In this document: one piece after another, positions 46,661 to 55,821 of the stretch
Layout of the letters: every line of letters starts with the position of its first letter
How positions within the stretch are numbered: position 1 is the stretch's first letter
NCBI GenBank assembly: GCA_913045315.1
Contig: CAJWQJ010000005.1
Span: 34,019-98,018, forward strand
Length of the DNA: 64,000 nt
Source: an uncultured Chloroflexota bacterium
GTDB taxonomy: Bacteria > Chloroflexota > Dehalococcoidia > Lucifugimonadales > UBA1127
Direction: 5' to 3'
Translations under genes and position numbers: made by a program
The notes under the pieces: model-generated
The model's input: the letters and a program-made list of their open reading frames with translations, nothing else
The model's database searches: none
What the model was told of the DNA's origin: nothing

Positions 46661-46696
46661 GATATAAGAACATATTAGAAATTATGTTCTTATATC
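46661..46696. promoter_or_regulatory. 14-bp inverted repeat in the kinase/holA divergent promoter region
   Basis: GATATAAGAACATA, an 8-nt spacer, then TATGTTCTTATATC: perfect arms in the 83-bp gap between divergent starts. Its right arm overlaps the -35 position of a holA promoter whose -10 (TATACT, 46710-46715) ends only 6 bp before the holA ATG. It may be an operator shared by both directions. A hairpin role is less likely because it precedes both genes. Confidence 0.55.
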
Positions 46697-46721
46697 TATA
46701 ACATTGTACTATACTATAAAA

Positions 46722-47726
46722 ATGATTTATCTGTACTATGGTGAAGATTCTTTCTCCCAAATTCAAGCTATTAAAAACCTCGAGGAACAAGTTGGCATGA
46801 TGGAAATTAGAGATGCCAACATAAGTAGATACGTAGCAAGAGAAACTTCGAAAGAAGGTCTTATAGCCGCCTGTATGACCATGCCATTCCTTGCAGAAAA
46901 AAGATTGATCATTATTTTAGGCTTATGGGAATACTCCTTAAGTAAACAATCTAATAAAAAGAAACAAAGCAATAAAAAGAATGATGGATATGAGAAATCT
47001 GAATGGACCGATTTTTGGGATGTCATTGAACAAATTCCTGATACAACAGACATAGTATTTAGTGAATATAATTTTTCTCCATCACAAAAAATATTATCCA
47101 ACCTTTCAGAAAATTGGACTGTACAAGAATTCCCAAGAATGCAGGAGTATGCTTTAGTTAATTGGATTCGTAAAAAAACCATTGATCAACAAATACAAAT
47201 ACAGCCTAATGCAATATCATTACTCATTGAACTAATAGGTTCGGATTTATGGGAATTAGATAATGAACTAGAAAAATTAATTCTATATTCAAGCGGTCAA
47301 CCAATTACTACTAATCACGTTAACACATTAGTAAGTGCCTCAAAAACTGTTAATGTTTTTGAGGCAATAAATGCTCTTCTGAATGGCAATATTCGGCAAT
47401 CATTTCAATTAATAAATGCTCTTCTAAGTGGTGAGTACGAAGCAAGGAATTTTCGTTTTCTTATGGCAAGACAAACACGACAACTTATATTAACAAAAGC
47501 TCTAATCGAAAAAAAAATTTCTTCGCAAGAAATAGGAAAATCACTGAATATTTCCTCTTCATATTCAGTAAAAAAAACTATGGAAAGAGCCAATAATACG
47601 TCTTGGGACAGATTAAATCGGCTTCACAAGCAATTAATTGAGACTGACAGAGCTATTAAGACTAGCGAATTAGAGGAAAGAATTGCTCTGGAAACTTTTG
47701 TAGCAGAAATGTGTATAACAAGTTAG
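46722..47726 (+). CDS. holA: DNA polymerase III subunit delta
   Basis: Clamp-loader subunit that opens the beta sliding clamp. The protein begins IYLYYGEDSFSQIQAIKNL, the usual HolA start, followed by the degenerate AAA+ fold and LLIELIGSDLWELDNELEKLILYS at about residue 165. The C-terminal collar (about 205-330) is helical. I start at ATG 46722. There is no ribosome-binding site, and the -10 box is 6 bp upstream, which suggests a leaderless transcript. Predicted length is 334 aa. Confidence 0.87.
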   Translation: MIYLYYGEDSFSQIQAIKNLEEQVGMMEIRDANISRYVARETSKEGLIAACMTMPFLAEKRLIIILGLWEYSLSKQSNKKKQSNKKNDGYEKSEWTDFWDVIEQIPDTTDIVFSEYNFSPSQKILSNLSENWTVQEFPRMQEYALVNWIRKKTIDQQIQIQPNAISLLIELIGSDLWELDNELEKLILYSSGQPITTNHVNTLVSASKTVNVFEAINALLNGNIRQSFQLINALLSGEYEARNFRFLMARQTRQLILTKALIEKKISSQEIGKSLNISSSYSVKKTMERANNTSWDRLNRLHKQLIETDRAIKTSELEERIALETFVAEMCITS

Positions 47727-47816
47727 TTTTTCTTGTTAAAATCCTACCGAATAAATTCTTTACTTGAAATAGTATCTCTTCTATAATTTAAGTTCATTTC
47801 TTAGGGAGAATGAGTG

Positions 47817-48380
47817 ATGTCGATACGCCCAGTACTCTATTTACCGGACCCAGTTTTACGTAAGAAGGCAAGAAAAGTAACTCGATTTAACAATCAGCTC
47901 GAAACACTTATTACTGATATGATTGATACTATGCGTATGTCTAATGGGGTTGGTTTAGCAGCGAATCAAGTGGGTATAGAACAAAAAGTCTGTGTGATTG
48001 AAGTTCCTATTGCAATTGAAGAATCTAGTTCTGAAACTGAAGATGCTACACCTACTGATTTATACGTATTAGTTAACCCACAAATAGTTACCAAAAAGGG
48101 TCTCCGTGAAGTTGAAGAAGGATGCCTGAGTATACCTGGATATCGTGGGAAAGTTAATCGTTCTGTAGAGGTAAGGGTTAGAGCCCAAGATAGTACTGGA
48201 AAAGAATTCAAAATAAAAGCCGTAGACAATCTTTTAGCTCAAGCGTTAGAGCATGAAATCGATCACCTCAATGGCATACTATATATCGATCACTTGGTAA
48301 GTCATGAATCTTTATGGAAAATCAATGATCCCAACCACGCTGATACTGAACATCTATCATTGTTCGAATACCGAGCTTAA
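47817..48380 (+). CDS. def: Peptide deformylase
   Basis: Metalloenzyme removing the formyl group from nascent protein N-termini. All three signatures are present: GVGLAANQVGI (about residue 42), EGCLSIPGYRG (about 102) and LEHEIDHLNGILY (about 144), giving the Cys-His-His metal site and catalytic Glu. A short acidic insert (EESSSETEDATPTD) between motifs 1 and 2 is unusual but in a variable loop. ATG 47817 or GTG 47814 could start it; AGGGAG is upstream. The length of 187 aa is typical. Confidence 0.95.
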   Translation: MSIRPVLYLPDPVLRKKARKVTRFNNQLETLITDMIDTMRMSNGVGLAANQVGIEQKVCVIEVPIAIEESSSETEDATPTDLYVLVNPQIVTKKGLREVEEGCLSIPGYRGKVNRSVEVRVRAQDSTGKEFKIKAVDNLLAQALEHEIDHLNGILYIDHLVSHESLWKINDPNHADTEHLSLFEYRA

Positions 48381-48388
48381 ATTTTTCT

Positions 48389-49906
48389 ATGGTCATTTCT
48401 GATCCAATAAATCTACTTAAAGACATTCAAAGAACAGCTGAAATAGTGCATGGAAATATTTATCTAGTAGGAGGATGCTTACGAGATTTCCTTCTGGACA
48501 GACCTGTTAATGACATTGATCTTGCCATATCTGGGGATGCTGAGTTGTTGAGCCAAAAACTTGCATCACAAACACAAGGACAAGCCTTCCCTCTAGATGC
48601 TTACAGAGGAATCTATAGAGTATTAGCACATCAAACTGACAATAATACAAGCCAAATAGATATCACAACTTTTGAGTCAAATATAGAAGCTGACTTGAGT
48701 TATCGTGATTTAACTATTGACTCTCTTGCAATACCTCTTAATGAAATTAATCATGCAAAGCATCCATCCGAATGGTCAATAATAGATCCCTTTAATGGAA
48801 AAAATGATCTATTAAACAAAATAATTCGTGCTATTAAACCCGAAATCTATTCTGACGATCCAGTTCGTTTATTGAGAACTATACGGATAGCTTCAGAACT
48901 GAATTTTTCTATTGAACCAGACACGATTAAATTTATGGAATGGCATTACAATAAAATACAAAATTCACCTGGTGAACGAATTCGAGATGAATTTTTAAAA
49001 ATTCTATCAGGTAACTTTTTAGAAGAATCCATCTATCGACTTTCTGATATCGGGATACTGGGTATTATTTTCCCTGAATTACAAGAAGGCAGAGATGTAG
49101 TTCAACCAAAAGAACATTATTGGAACGTTTATGATCATAATTTGCAATGTGCCTTTAAAGTTGACTTGTTACTAGATGATTCCAGAAATATTGATATTAA
49201 TAAACACCCTGAACTTAAATATGTACCATCTAACGATATTACTAAAAAATACTTTCAATCCGAATGCAGTGATTCACATACTCGAACAACAATATTAAAA
49301 TTAGCAGCTTTACTTCATGATGTAGGGAAACCTAAAACCAAACAAATTGATTCAAATGGAAAAATGCGATTCTTAGGCCATTCTGAAATTGGAATGGAGT
49401 TAGCTAGAAATGCATTAGAAAGGTTGCGTATAAGCAATCGGGGAATAGAAACAGTTTGCACCATGATTAAAGAACATTTACGACCGTCTCAAATTGCCCC
49501 CACAGGTGAAATGCCTAGTAAAAGAGCACTTTACAGATATTTCCGTGACCTTGAAGATGTTGCTATAGATACTTTATTTTTAAACCTTGCTGATTACTTA
49601 GCAGCGAGAGGTCCTCTAATCGATATTTATGATTGGAGTGTGCACTGTGATCGAATTCGTTATATATTGGAAGAGGGATCAGAAACTAATAACACAATTA
49701 CAAACAGTAATCTTATTAGTGGACACGACCTAATCAACACTTTAGGTCTTAAACCTGGTCCGTATTTTAAAATAATTCTGGAAAATATTTCAGAAGCACA
49801 AGCAGAGGGATTCGTCAAAACTAAAGAAGATGCTCTCTCTCTTGCCAAAAAAAAGTACATTGAATACTCATCAGTAGGAGATACCGATGCTGAAACAAAG
49901 TCTTAG
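48389..49906 (+). CDS. cca: CCA tRNA nucleotidyltransferase / poly(A)-polymerase family with HD domain
   Basis: Class II tRNA nucleotidyltransferase that adds or repairs the 3' CCA. The head domain has IYLVGGCLRDFLLDRPVNDIDLAISGD (G-G and DxD metal site), then DLTIDSLAIPL and DDPVRLLRTIRIASEL. A central HD domain is visible (LLHDVGKPKT, about residue 312). The 505-aa length includes extra C-terminal sequence. Two tRNA genes in this window lack an encoded CCA, so CCA addition must occur in this organism. It overlaps secD by 20 bp. Confidence 0.88.
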   Translation: MVISDPINLLKDIQRTAEIVHGNIYLVGGCLRDFLLDRPVNDIDLAISGDAELLSQKLASQTQGQAFPLDAYRGIYRVLAHQTDNNTSQIDITTFESNIEADLSYRDLTIDSLAIPLNEINHAKHPSEWSIIDPFNGKNDLLNKIIRAIKPEIYSDDPVRLLRTIRIASELNFSIEPDTIKFMEWHYNKIQNSPGERIRDEFLKILSGNFLEESIYRLSDIGILGIIFPELQEGRDVVQPKEHYWNVYDHNLQCAFKVDLLLDDSRNIDINKHPELKYVPSNDITKKYFQSECSDSHTRTTILKLAALLHDVGKPKTKQIDSNGKMRFLGHSEIGMELARNALERLRISNRGIETVCTMIKEHLRPSQIAPTGEMPSKRALYRYFRDLEDVAIDTLFLNLADYLAARGPLIDIYDWSVHCDRIRYILEEGSETNNTITNSNLISGHDLINTLGLKPGPYFKIILENISEAQAEGFVKTKEDALSLAKKKYIEYSSVGDTDAETKS

Positions 49907-51227
49907 ACGGCTTGGGATAATACTAGGAATAATTGTTGTCTCAACTTTTATTCTAATATCTCAGCCATTAGATTTCTTACAGATTAAAAGAGATGGTACC
50001 GGCCCTCTGGGCTTACAACTGGGGTTAGATTTGCAGGGTGGTGCTCAATTAGTTTATCAAGCTGATCTAGAAGATGTTACTTCAGATCAAATGGAAGGAC
50101 TTATACAAACCATTGAACGAAGAACCAATGCATTCGGAGTAACTGAACCTTCCATACAAATTCTAGGGAAAAATAGACTTATAATCCAATTACCAGGAGT
50201 CGAAGATATTGAAGAAGCGAAACTTTTAATTGGACAGACAGCTAAACTTGAATTCAAGGAAAGGGTTTGCAGCGACGCTACTTGTGATACCTATGCGGAT
50301 AAAGATATAGGTTTAACTGGAGATCTACTTGATAGAGCTTACGCTGGAAGACATGCAGCAACTAACAAACCAATTGTTAATATAAACTTTAATTCTGAAG
50401 GCACCAAAATATTTGCTGAAACTACCAAGAGAATATCTGGAACTAACGATCGCTTAGCAATATTAATTGATGACGAAGAAATACTCGCTCCCATGGCTGA
50501 ACAAGCAATATTGGGAGGAACTGCCTTTATTCAAGGACCAGAATTTACAATCGAAAAAGTTCGAACTGTAGCAATTCAACTTGAATCCGGTCGACTACCT
50601 GTACCTATTTCAGTCATAAAAGAAGAAGACGTAGATGCCACTTTAGGTGCAGATGCATTAGAAAAAAGCCTAATCGCAGGATATATAGGTTTAATACTTG
50701 TAGCATTTTATATGCTTGCATATTACCGAATCCCCGGTTTGATGGCTTCATTAGCATTGATAAGTTATACGCTAATAACCCTTGCAATTTTCAAACTTAT
50801 ACCTGTAACTTTAACCTTAGCTGGTGTTGCAGGATTCATCCTTTCAGTTGGTATGGCTGTGGATGCTAATGTGTTGATATTCGAGCGAACAAAAGAAGAA
50901 CTACGTACAGGAAGAGGTTTGGCAAATGCTATAGAGATCGGTTTCTCCAGAGCCTGGTCATCCATCCGAGACAGTAACGTTGCCACATTCATAACTTGCA
51001 TCATCCTATTCTGGTTTGGCACCAGATTCGGTGCATCCATGGTTGCTGGATTTGCGGTAACTTTATTTATCGGAGTCGCTGTAAGCATGTTCAGCGCAAT
51101 AGTGATAAGTCAAACTTTACTGAGACTATGTGCTTCCACTCCACTTAGGAAGATTCCAAACTTATTTACACCTGTTCCTGGCCGCTCCACAAATTCTAAT
51201 CCAAAAAATCAAACAGCTAGGAGTTAA
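49887..51227 (+). CDS. secD: Protein translocase subunit SecD
   Basis: RND-type accessory of the Sec translocon that uses the proton gradient to drive export. A first membrane span is followed by GLQLGLDLQGGAQLVYQ, the periplasmic P1 region (about 40-240) and the C-terminal membrane part with SVGMAVDANVLIFERTKEEL. At 446 aa it is the short form without the large E. coli insert. GGAG precedes ATG inside the cca end. secF follows directly. Confidence 0.96.
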   Translation: MLKQSLRRLGIILGIIVVSTFILISQPLDFLQIKRDGTGPLGLQLGLDLQGGAQLVYQADLEDVTSDQMEGLIQTIERRTNAFGVTEPSIQILGKNRLIIQLPGVEDIEEAKLLIGQTAKLEFKERVCSDATCDTYADKDIGLTGDLLDRAYAGRHAATNKPIVNINFNSEGTKIFAETTKRISGTNDRLAILIDDEEILAPMAEQAILGGTAFIQGPEFTIEKVRTVAIQLESGRLPVPISVIKEEDVDATLGADALEKSLIAGYIGLILVAFYMLAYYRIPGLMASLALISYTLITLAIFKLIPVTLTLAGVAGFILSVGMAVDANVLIFERTKEELRTGRGLANAIEIGFSRAWSSIRDSNVATFITCIILFWFGTRFGASMVAGFAVTLFIGVAVSMFSAIVISQTLLRLCASTPLRKIPNLFTPVPGRSTNSNPKNQTARS

Positions 51228-51228
51228 T

Positions 51229-52143
51229 ATGGATTTCGTTGGTAAAAGACGATGGTTTTTTCTATTATCCCTCGCACTGATAATAACAGGGCTGGTATCA
51301 ATAGCTACTCCTCCATCATTTAGAATTGGAATAGAATTTGCAAGTGGTTCAGCAATCAGTATGACCTATGAAAATCCAGTCGACCAATCAGATGTAAGAA
51401 TAATTCTCACTGAAAATGGTCATGACGAAGCAATAATTCAAAAAACTTCTGGAAATGGCTTTTTTATTAGAACTCGAACTTTAGATTCGACTGATATCGC
51501 TTCATCCGAAAGAAAAAAATTGGAGGAAAAGCTATCCGCATTAGGAAGCATAGAAGCCTTTGACGTAGCAACAGTTTCTCCAATTGTCGCTCAGGAAACC
51601 GTACGGAATGCAGGTGTCGCTGTTTTTGTTGCATCCATTGCTATTTTGATATACATATCATGGGCTTTCCGCCTAGTTCCTAACCCATTCCGAATGGGAA
51701 CTGTAGCCATAATTGCTGCCATACATGATGTTCTAATTGTGGTTGGATTTTTTTCATTAGCTGGTCGATTTATCAATCTAGAAATTAATGCCATGTTTAT
51801 AACTGGAATTCTTACTGTGGTTGGATATAGTGTTCACGACACCATCGTTGTATTTGATAGGATCAGAGAAAACTTTATAAAAAATACATCCAGAAATCTC
51901 GAAGTCATAATTAATACAAGTATTGCAGAAACTTTGGGACGATCATTGACTACCAGTTTTACTACTTTAATAGTTATATCATCAATGCTTTTAATGGGTG
52001 GGCAAACCATACAAAGTTTATTATATGCACTTCTTATAGGACTTATAACCGGAACATATAGTTCACTCTGGATAGCAAGTCAGATGCTAGTCGTATGGGA
52101 AAATAAAGAGTGGTTCCATCTTTTTAAACGAGGAAGAAAATAA
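51229..52143 (+). CDS. secF: Protein translocase subunit SecF
   Basis: Partner of SecD. It starts MDFVGKRRWFF at ATG 51229, 1 bp after the secD stop, with AGGAG upstream. The ORF-track start lies inside secD and adds 33 non-SecF residues. Motifs include FRIGIEFASGSAISMTY (the SecF GGT-like segment), VGYSVHDTIVVFDRIREN at about residue 205, and six membrane spans in 304 aa. Confidence 0.96.
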   Translation: MDFVGKRRWFFLLSLALIITGLVSIATPPSFRIGIEFASGSAISMTYENPVDQSDVRIILTENGHDEAIIQKTSGNGFFIRTRTLDSTDIASSERKKLEEKLSALGSIEAFDVATVSPIVAQETVRNAGVAVFVASIAILIYISWAFRLVPNPFRMGTVAIIAAIHDVLIVVGFFSLAGRFINLEINAMFITGILTVVGYSVHDTIVVFDRIRENFIKNTSRNLEVIINTSIAETLGRSLTTSFTTLIVISSMLLMGGQTIQSLLYALLIGLITGTYSSLWIASQMLVVWENKEWFHLFKRGRK

Positions 52144-52146
52144 CAT

Positions 52147-52710
52147 TTATTTCTCTGAAATTAGCTCCATTAAAATATTCTCTAGCTGATCCTCATTGAC
52201 AGGCCCTATAAATTTCTTCCTTAGCAAACCATCTTTATCAATCAAATATTTTTCCGGAATTCCAGTTAACCCATAATTAATTGCAATCGTACCCTTTGCA
52301 TCTATCCCTATCGGATAATTTATATTTTTTTTATCTATAAACTCTGAAACGTTCGATTCAGCGTCCCAAATGGCAATCCCAATAAATTCAACATCCATGT
52401 TTTTGTATTTATCATATGTATTAGAAAGTATTTCTGCTTCCATTATGCAAGGTGCACACCACGAAGACCAAAAATCGAGCACTACGACTTTACCTTTAAG
52501 ATTAGATAACTGAACCTCTTCCATATCTAAGGTGTTCATCGAAAAATCTGAAGCTAATTTTGTCTCAATATCAACAACTCCAAATTGGTTATTAACGGCT
52601 ATCCCTGCTGGAGTTCCTTTATTCTCAATCAAATTAAGGACCAGAATAATAAACAAAAACCCCAAAGGAATAATGACAATTATAGATATTATGTTCTTCA
52701 TTGACTTCAT
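52147..52710 (-). CDS. TlpA/ResA-like membrane-anchored thioredoxin
   Basis: Extracytoplasmic thiol-disulfide protein of 187 aa. One N-terminal span (about 7-27) anchors a thioredoxin fold. The active site is WCAPC in VVLDFWSSWCAPCIMEAEIL at about residue 85, and YGLTGIPEKYLIDKDG carries the cis-Pro (about 155). It matches the TlpA/ResA/CcmG group, which keep apocytochrome cysteines reduced. No cytochrome-c maturation genes are nearby, so the partner is unknown. It converges on secF with a 3-bp gap. Confidence 0.87.
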   Translation of the reverse strand: MKSMKNIISIIVIIPLGFLFIILVLNLIENKGTPAGIAVNNQFGVVDIETKLASDFSMNTLDMEEVQLSNLKGKVVVLDFWSSWCAPCIMEAEILSNTYDKYKNMDVEFIGIAIWDAESNVSEFIDKKNINYPIGIDAKGTIAINYGLTGIPEKYLIDKDGLLRKKFIGPVNEDQLENILMELISEK

Positions 52711-52883
52711 TTACTCATTAGTATCCATCAATATCGAGTTATTTTTCAATGCCTATTTTCATCAAACAGTATTTATTGTAAATAACAAATAGAATTTAAC
52801 AAACCACACAATAAATGATAGATTGAAGAAAACTCCAGCAACATATTTTATAAAGTTACAACTTGTCTAAATGGATAAACCGC

Positions 52884-53582
52884 ATGAATGAAACGAAAAC
52901 ATTTGAAGCCTACAAACTAGGCATTATCCCATATGAAAAAGCCTTGATTATTCAAGAGGAATTAATTCTTAAACTTAGAGAATCACCCGAAACAGGTTAT
53001 CTTCTTTTTTTAAGACATCCACACGTTTATACTTTAGGCAAACGTGGAAAACATGATGACATTTTGGAAACTGTAGATCCGATTACCGGAAATGAGATAT
53101 CTATTATTCAATCAGATAGAGGAGGATTAGTAACTTATCACGGTCCAAATCAACTGATTTGCTATCCAATTTTTAACTTGAAAAACTGGGGTGGAGTAAA
53201 AAAATACGTTAAAACTTTGGAAAAAACTATACTGACAAGCTTAGAAAAAATTGGAGTAGGAAATCTTACAACATCAAATAAAATAGGTGTCTGGGTAAAA
53301 ACCTCAGATTCACATTCTGAGCGAAAAATTGCTTTTATAGGAATAAAAGTAAGTAAAGGAATTACAAGTCATGGATTCTCCATCAATGTGAAATCTTGCG
53401 ATGAATATTTTCAAAAAATTATCCCTTGCGGAATTCCAAACCTTGCTATTACAAGTATTGATGAAGAGAATGTCGATATAACGGATTTATCTAAATTGGA
53501 AAATATAATTGCTGATTCAGTGTCAGAAAATTTTCATGTCCCAATAATTTGGAAAAACACCCTAACACTTTCATCTATATAA
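52884..53582 (+). CDS. lipB: Lipoate-protein ligase B (octanoyltransferase)
   Basis: Transfers octanoate from acyl-carrier protein to lipoyl domains; LipA then inserts sulfur. Motifs are RHPHVYTLGKRG, GGLVTYHGPNQLICYPIF, the catalytic Lys segment AFIGIKVSKGITSHGFSINV and the nucleophile Cys in PCGIPN. I use ATG 52884; the longer ORF begins with TTG. No strong ribosome-binding site is visible for either. Predicted length is 232 aa. lipA is not adjacent. Confidence 0.9.
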   Translation: MNETKTFEAYKLGIIPYEKALIIQEELILKLRESPETGYLLFLRHPHVYTLGKRGKHDDILETVDPITGNEISIIQSDRGGLVTYHGPNQLICYPIFNLKNWGGVKKYVKTLEKTILTSLEKIGVGNLTTSNKIGVWVKTSDSHSERKIAFIGIKVSKGITSHGFSINVKSCDEYFQKIIPCGIPNLAITSIDEENVDITDLSKLENIIADSVSENFHVPIIWKNTLTLSSI

Positions 53583-53597
53583 TTAGAGGAGCATTAA

Positions 53598-54110
53598 ATG
53601 GATCTTTCACAATTTATTCGAGAAATTCCTGATTTTCCTGAAAGTGGAATCTTATTCAAAGATATAACCCCGCTTATCGGTAACGCACAAGCATTCAAAA
53701 CTTCAATAGAAATGATGGCTGATCTATGTAGCGACATCAAAATAGATCACGTATTAGCTATCGAAGCAAGAGGGTACATCTTCGGATCTCCGTTAGCAAC
53801 AAAATTAAATGCGGGTTTTATACCAGTAAGGAAATCTGGAAAACTTCCATATTCAACTATCAAAATGGAATACGGATTAGAATATGGTAAGGATGTGATG
53901 GAAATGCATGCTGATGCACTCAAGCCTGGTGAAAATGTACTGATTGTTGATGATGTTTTAGCCACAGGCGGAACTCTAGAAGCAGCAGCAAAACTCGTAG
54001 AACAAACAAATGCAATAGTTGCAGGAATGTTGCTCTTGCTGGAAATTGAATTCTTAAATGGCAGATCAAAACTTGAAGGGTACCGAATCAATACTCTAAT
54101 GAAATGTTAA
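53598..54110 (+). CDS. apt: Adenine phosphoribosyltransferase
   Basis: Salvages adenine with PRPP to AMP. The N-terminal SQFIREIPDFPESGILFKDITPLI and the PRPP-binding loop VLIVDDVLATGGTLEAA (about residue 113) are diagnostic. AIEARGYIFGSPLA carries the adenine-side block. Length 170 aa is standard. GAGG lies upstream of ATG, 15 bp after lipB. Confidence 0.96.
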   Translation: MDLSQFIREIPDFPESGILFKDITPLIGNAQAFKTSIEMMADLCSDIKIDHVLAIEARGYIFGSPLATKLNAGFIPVRKSGKLPYSTIKMEYGLEYGKDVMEMHADALKPGENVLIVDDVLATGGTLEAAAKLVEQTNAIVAGMLLLLEIEFLNGRSKLEGYRINTLMKC

Positions 54111-54193
54111 ATGCCCTCTTCCTTTAAACAAATTGGTTCTATACAATCACTGGGCTGACAAAAAGTATCACGATAAAATTAAAAGGAATAAAT

Positions 54194-54952
54194 ATGTTGG
54201 ATTTATCAGGAAGAAAAGCATTTATAACTGGGGGATCAAGAGGAGCCGGCAGAGCAATTGCTCAATCATTTGCTAGATATGGAGCAGAGGTAGTCATTGG
54301 GTATAATCGCGATCAAGACGCAGCAGAAGAAACTATAAATTCAATAAAGGAAATAGGTCAAAATGCCTATTCAATTAAAGTTAATATTAGTGACTATGAC
54401 GAAGTTAAGACTGCTATAGATTTTGCCGAAAGCAAAATGGGGTCAATAGACATACTTGTTAACAATGCTGGTATCGCTTCTAGAGGAAAATCAGTAGCTG
54501 ATACAGAAGTCCAAGAACTCCACAATGTTATGGGCGTTCACTTTTTTGGTTCATTCCATTGTTGCCAATTAGCCTTGCCAATATTACGAAAGTCCGAACG
54601 TGCGGATATTTTATTTATTTCTTCCGCTGCAACAAAAACTTTTGCAGCCAGAGGGGTCCCGTATGGAGCTGCCAAGGCAGCAATGGAAGCTTTAGCAAAA
54701 GGATTAGCAAAAGAAGAACGATCAAACGGAATTAGAGTAAACGTAATTGCTCCCACTCTATTCGAGTCCGAGATGGGAAAACGTTTGGTTAAAGCCACCC
54801 AAGGTGTTGAAAATATTAGAGAATTAGATGAAAAATCACCATTTGGCGTGGTTTTACAACCAGAAGAAATTGGTGAAATTGCGTCATTCCTTTGCTCAGA
54901 ACAAAACTTCAGGATTTCCGGACAAGTCCTGTATGTTGATGGGGCATCATAG
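54194..54952 (+). CDS. Short-chain dehydrogenase/reductase (FabG-like)
   Basis: Classical 252-aa SDR. Motifs are FITGGSRGAGRAIAQSFARYG (cofactor loop), VNNAGIASRG, FISSAATKT (catalytic Ser) and YGAAKAAMEALAKG (catalytic Tyr/Lys). The end SGQVLYVDGAS is typical of FabG-like enzymes. A Ser/Arg after the first Gly of the cofactor loop hints at NADPH use. AAGGA precedes ATG. Not in a fatty-acid gene cluster, so its substrate is open. Confidence 0.88.
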   Translation: MLDLSGRKAFITGGSRGAGRAIAQSFARYGAEVVIGYNRDQDAAEETINSIKEIGQNAYSIKVNISDYDEVKTAIDFAESKMGSIDILVNNAGIASRGKSVADTEVQELHNVMGVHFFGSFHCCQLALPILRKSERADILFISSAATKTFAARGVPYGAAKAAMEALAKGLAKEERSNGIRVNVIAPTLFESEMGKRLVKATQGVENIRELDEKSPFGVVLQPEEIGEIASFLCSEQNFRISGQVLYVDGAS

Positions 54953-54963
54953 TCCCTAGTAAA

Positions 54964-55410
54964 TTATTCGTGTCCGTATTTAACTTCAACAGTAGTATGT
55001 ATACCGCCACGGGTTTTGTAATCTAAATAAATAGTCATCCAAACAGGATCACAAGCACGCACTAAATCTTTTAGAATTCGATTAGCTGCGTGTTCCTGCA
55101 CTATACCAACATCCCTATAGGACAATAAATAATATTTTAGTGATTTTAGTTCCAAACAATGGCGTGAAGGATTATATTCAATTTTTAGGTTTCCAAAATC
55201 TGGAAGTCCGGTCCACGGGCAAACAGCTGTGAATTCATCAGTATCGATGGCAACTATTGAATCTGAACCCTGATACTCATATGGAAAGGAAATTAACCAT
55301 TCGGATCTTATAGACTCTTCTGTTTCTACAGCAACGTCCCATTCTAGTCCTTCATACTGATCTTTTAATTCATCCAATGAATGGATTTCATTTGTGCCGA
55401 ATTCTTCCAT
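54964..55410 (-). CDS. queF: NADPH-dependent 7-cyano-7-deazaguanine (preQ0) reductase
   Basis: Reduces the nitrile of preQ0 to preQ1 on the way to queuosine in tRNA. The nucleophile Cys is in TAVCPWTGLPDFGNL (about residue 69), followed by the QueF-type LELKSLKYYLLSYRD (Glu-Leu-Lys-Ser for NADPH). H-x4-E-type residues lie in VQEHAANRILKDL. Length 148 aa is the short single-domain form (YkvM type). It starts 6 bp after the upstream small gene. Other queuosine genes are not in the window; tRNA-Tyr (GTA) here is a likely target of the modification. Confidence 0.93.
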   Translation of the reverse strand: MEEFGTNEIHSLDELKDQYEGLEWDVAVETEESIRSEWLISFPYEYQGSDSIVAIDTDEFTAVCPWTGLPDFGNLKIEYNPSRHCLELKSLKYYLLSYRDVGIVQEHAANRILKDLVRACDPVWMTIYLDYKTRGGIHTTVEVKYGHE

Positions 55411-55416
55411 AATTCC

Positions 55417-55683
55417 TCATCGCCTGTTCTTTTTTTTATTAAGACTTACTTGCTTTCGTTCTTGTTTTGATTCATCAATTCTATTTAACGTTCTATTTAT
55501 AGAAGAAATTCTTGAATTATCATCAGGATTTTCATTGGAATGACCAATATGCCAACAAGAATGTTTTTTGCAATAATATGAATTTAAACCTTCTGAATCT
55601 TCATAGCGGAGTAAACGTTCTTGTCTTATTTTTTCATCAGCTTCGTCTTTCCGATTAAATTTTAACTTATCCGCACAGTCCAC
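55417..55683 (-). CDS. Small charged protein with Cys/His motif, hypothetical
   Basis: Unrecognised 88-aa protein starting at GTG 55683 (GGGAAAG upstream). It is very rich in Lys, Arg, Glu and Asp. In the middle it has YYCKKHSCWHIGHS, a Cys/His cluster like that of small zinc-ribbon proteins with a C-x4-C-x-H core. It lies 6 bp before queF, and the queF ribosome-binding site overlaps its stop. The pairing suggests an RNA-related role, but this is inferred only from context. Confidence 0.6.
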   Translation of the reverse strand: MDCADKLKFNRKDEADEKIRQERLLRYEDSEGLNSYYCKKHSCWHIGHSNENPDDNSRISSINRTLNRIDESKQERKQVSLNKKKNRR

Positions 55684-55821
55684 GAGTCTTTCCCATAAAA
55701 ATTCGATTAGTTCATTTATTTAAATTTCTGGGTCTTTGAATAGTATTGATTATACTTTTCAATCAGCGTTATTATATCAAATCAATAGAATAACCTAAAC
55801 ACATACAAGGGGATATATAAA

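Noticed and set aside
51130-51228. N-terminal extension of SecF in the ORF track
   Set aside because: It overlaps the end of secD in another frame; the proper ATG with AGGAG lies at 51229.
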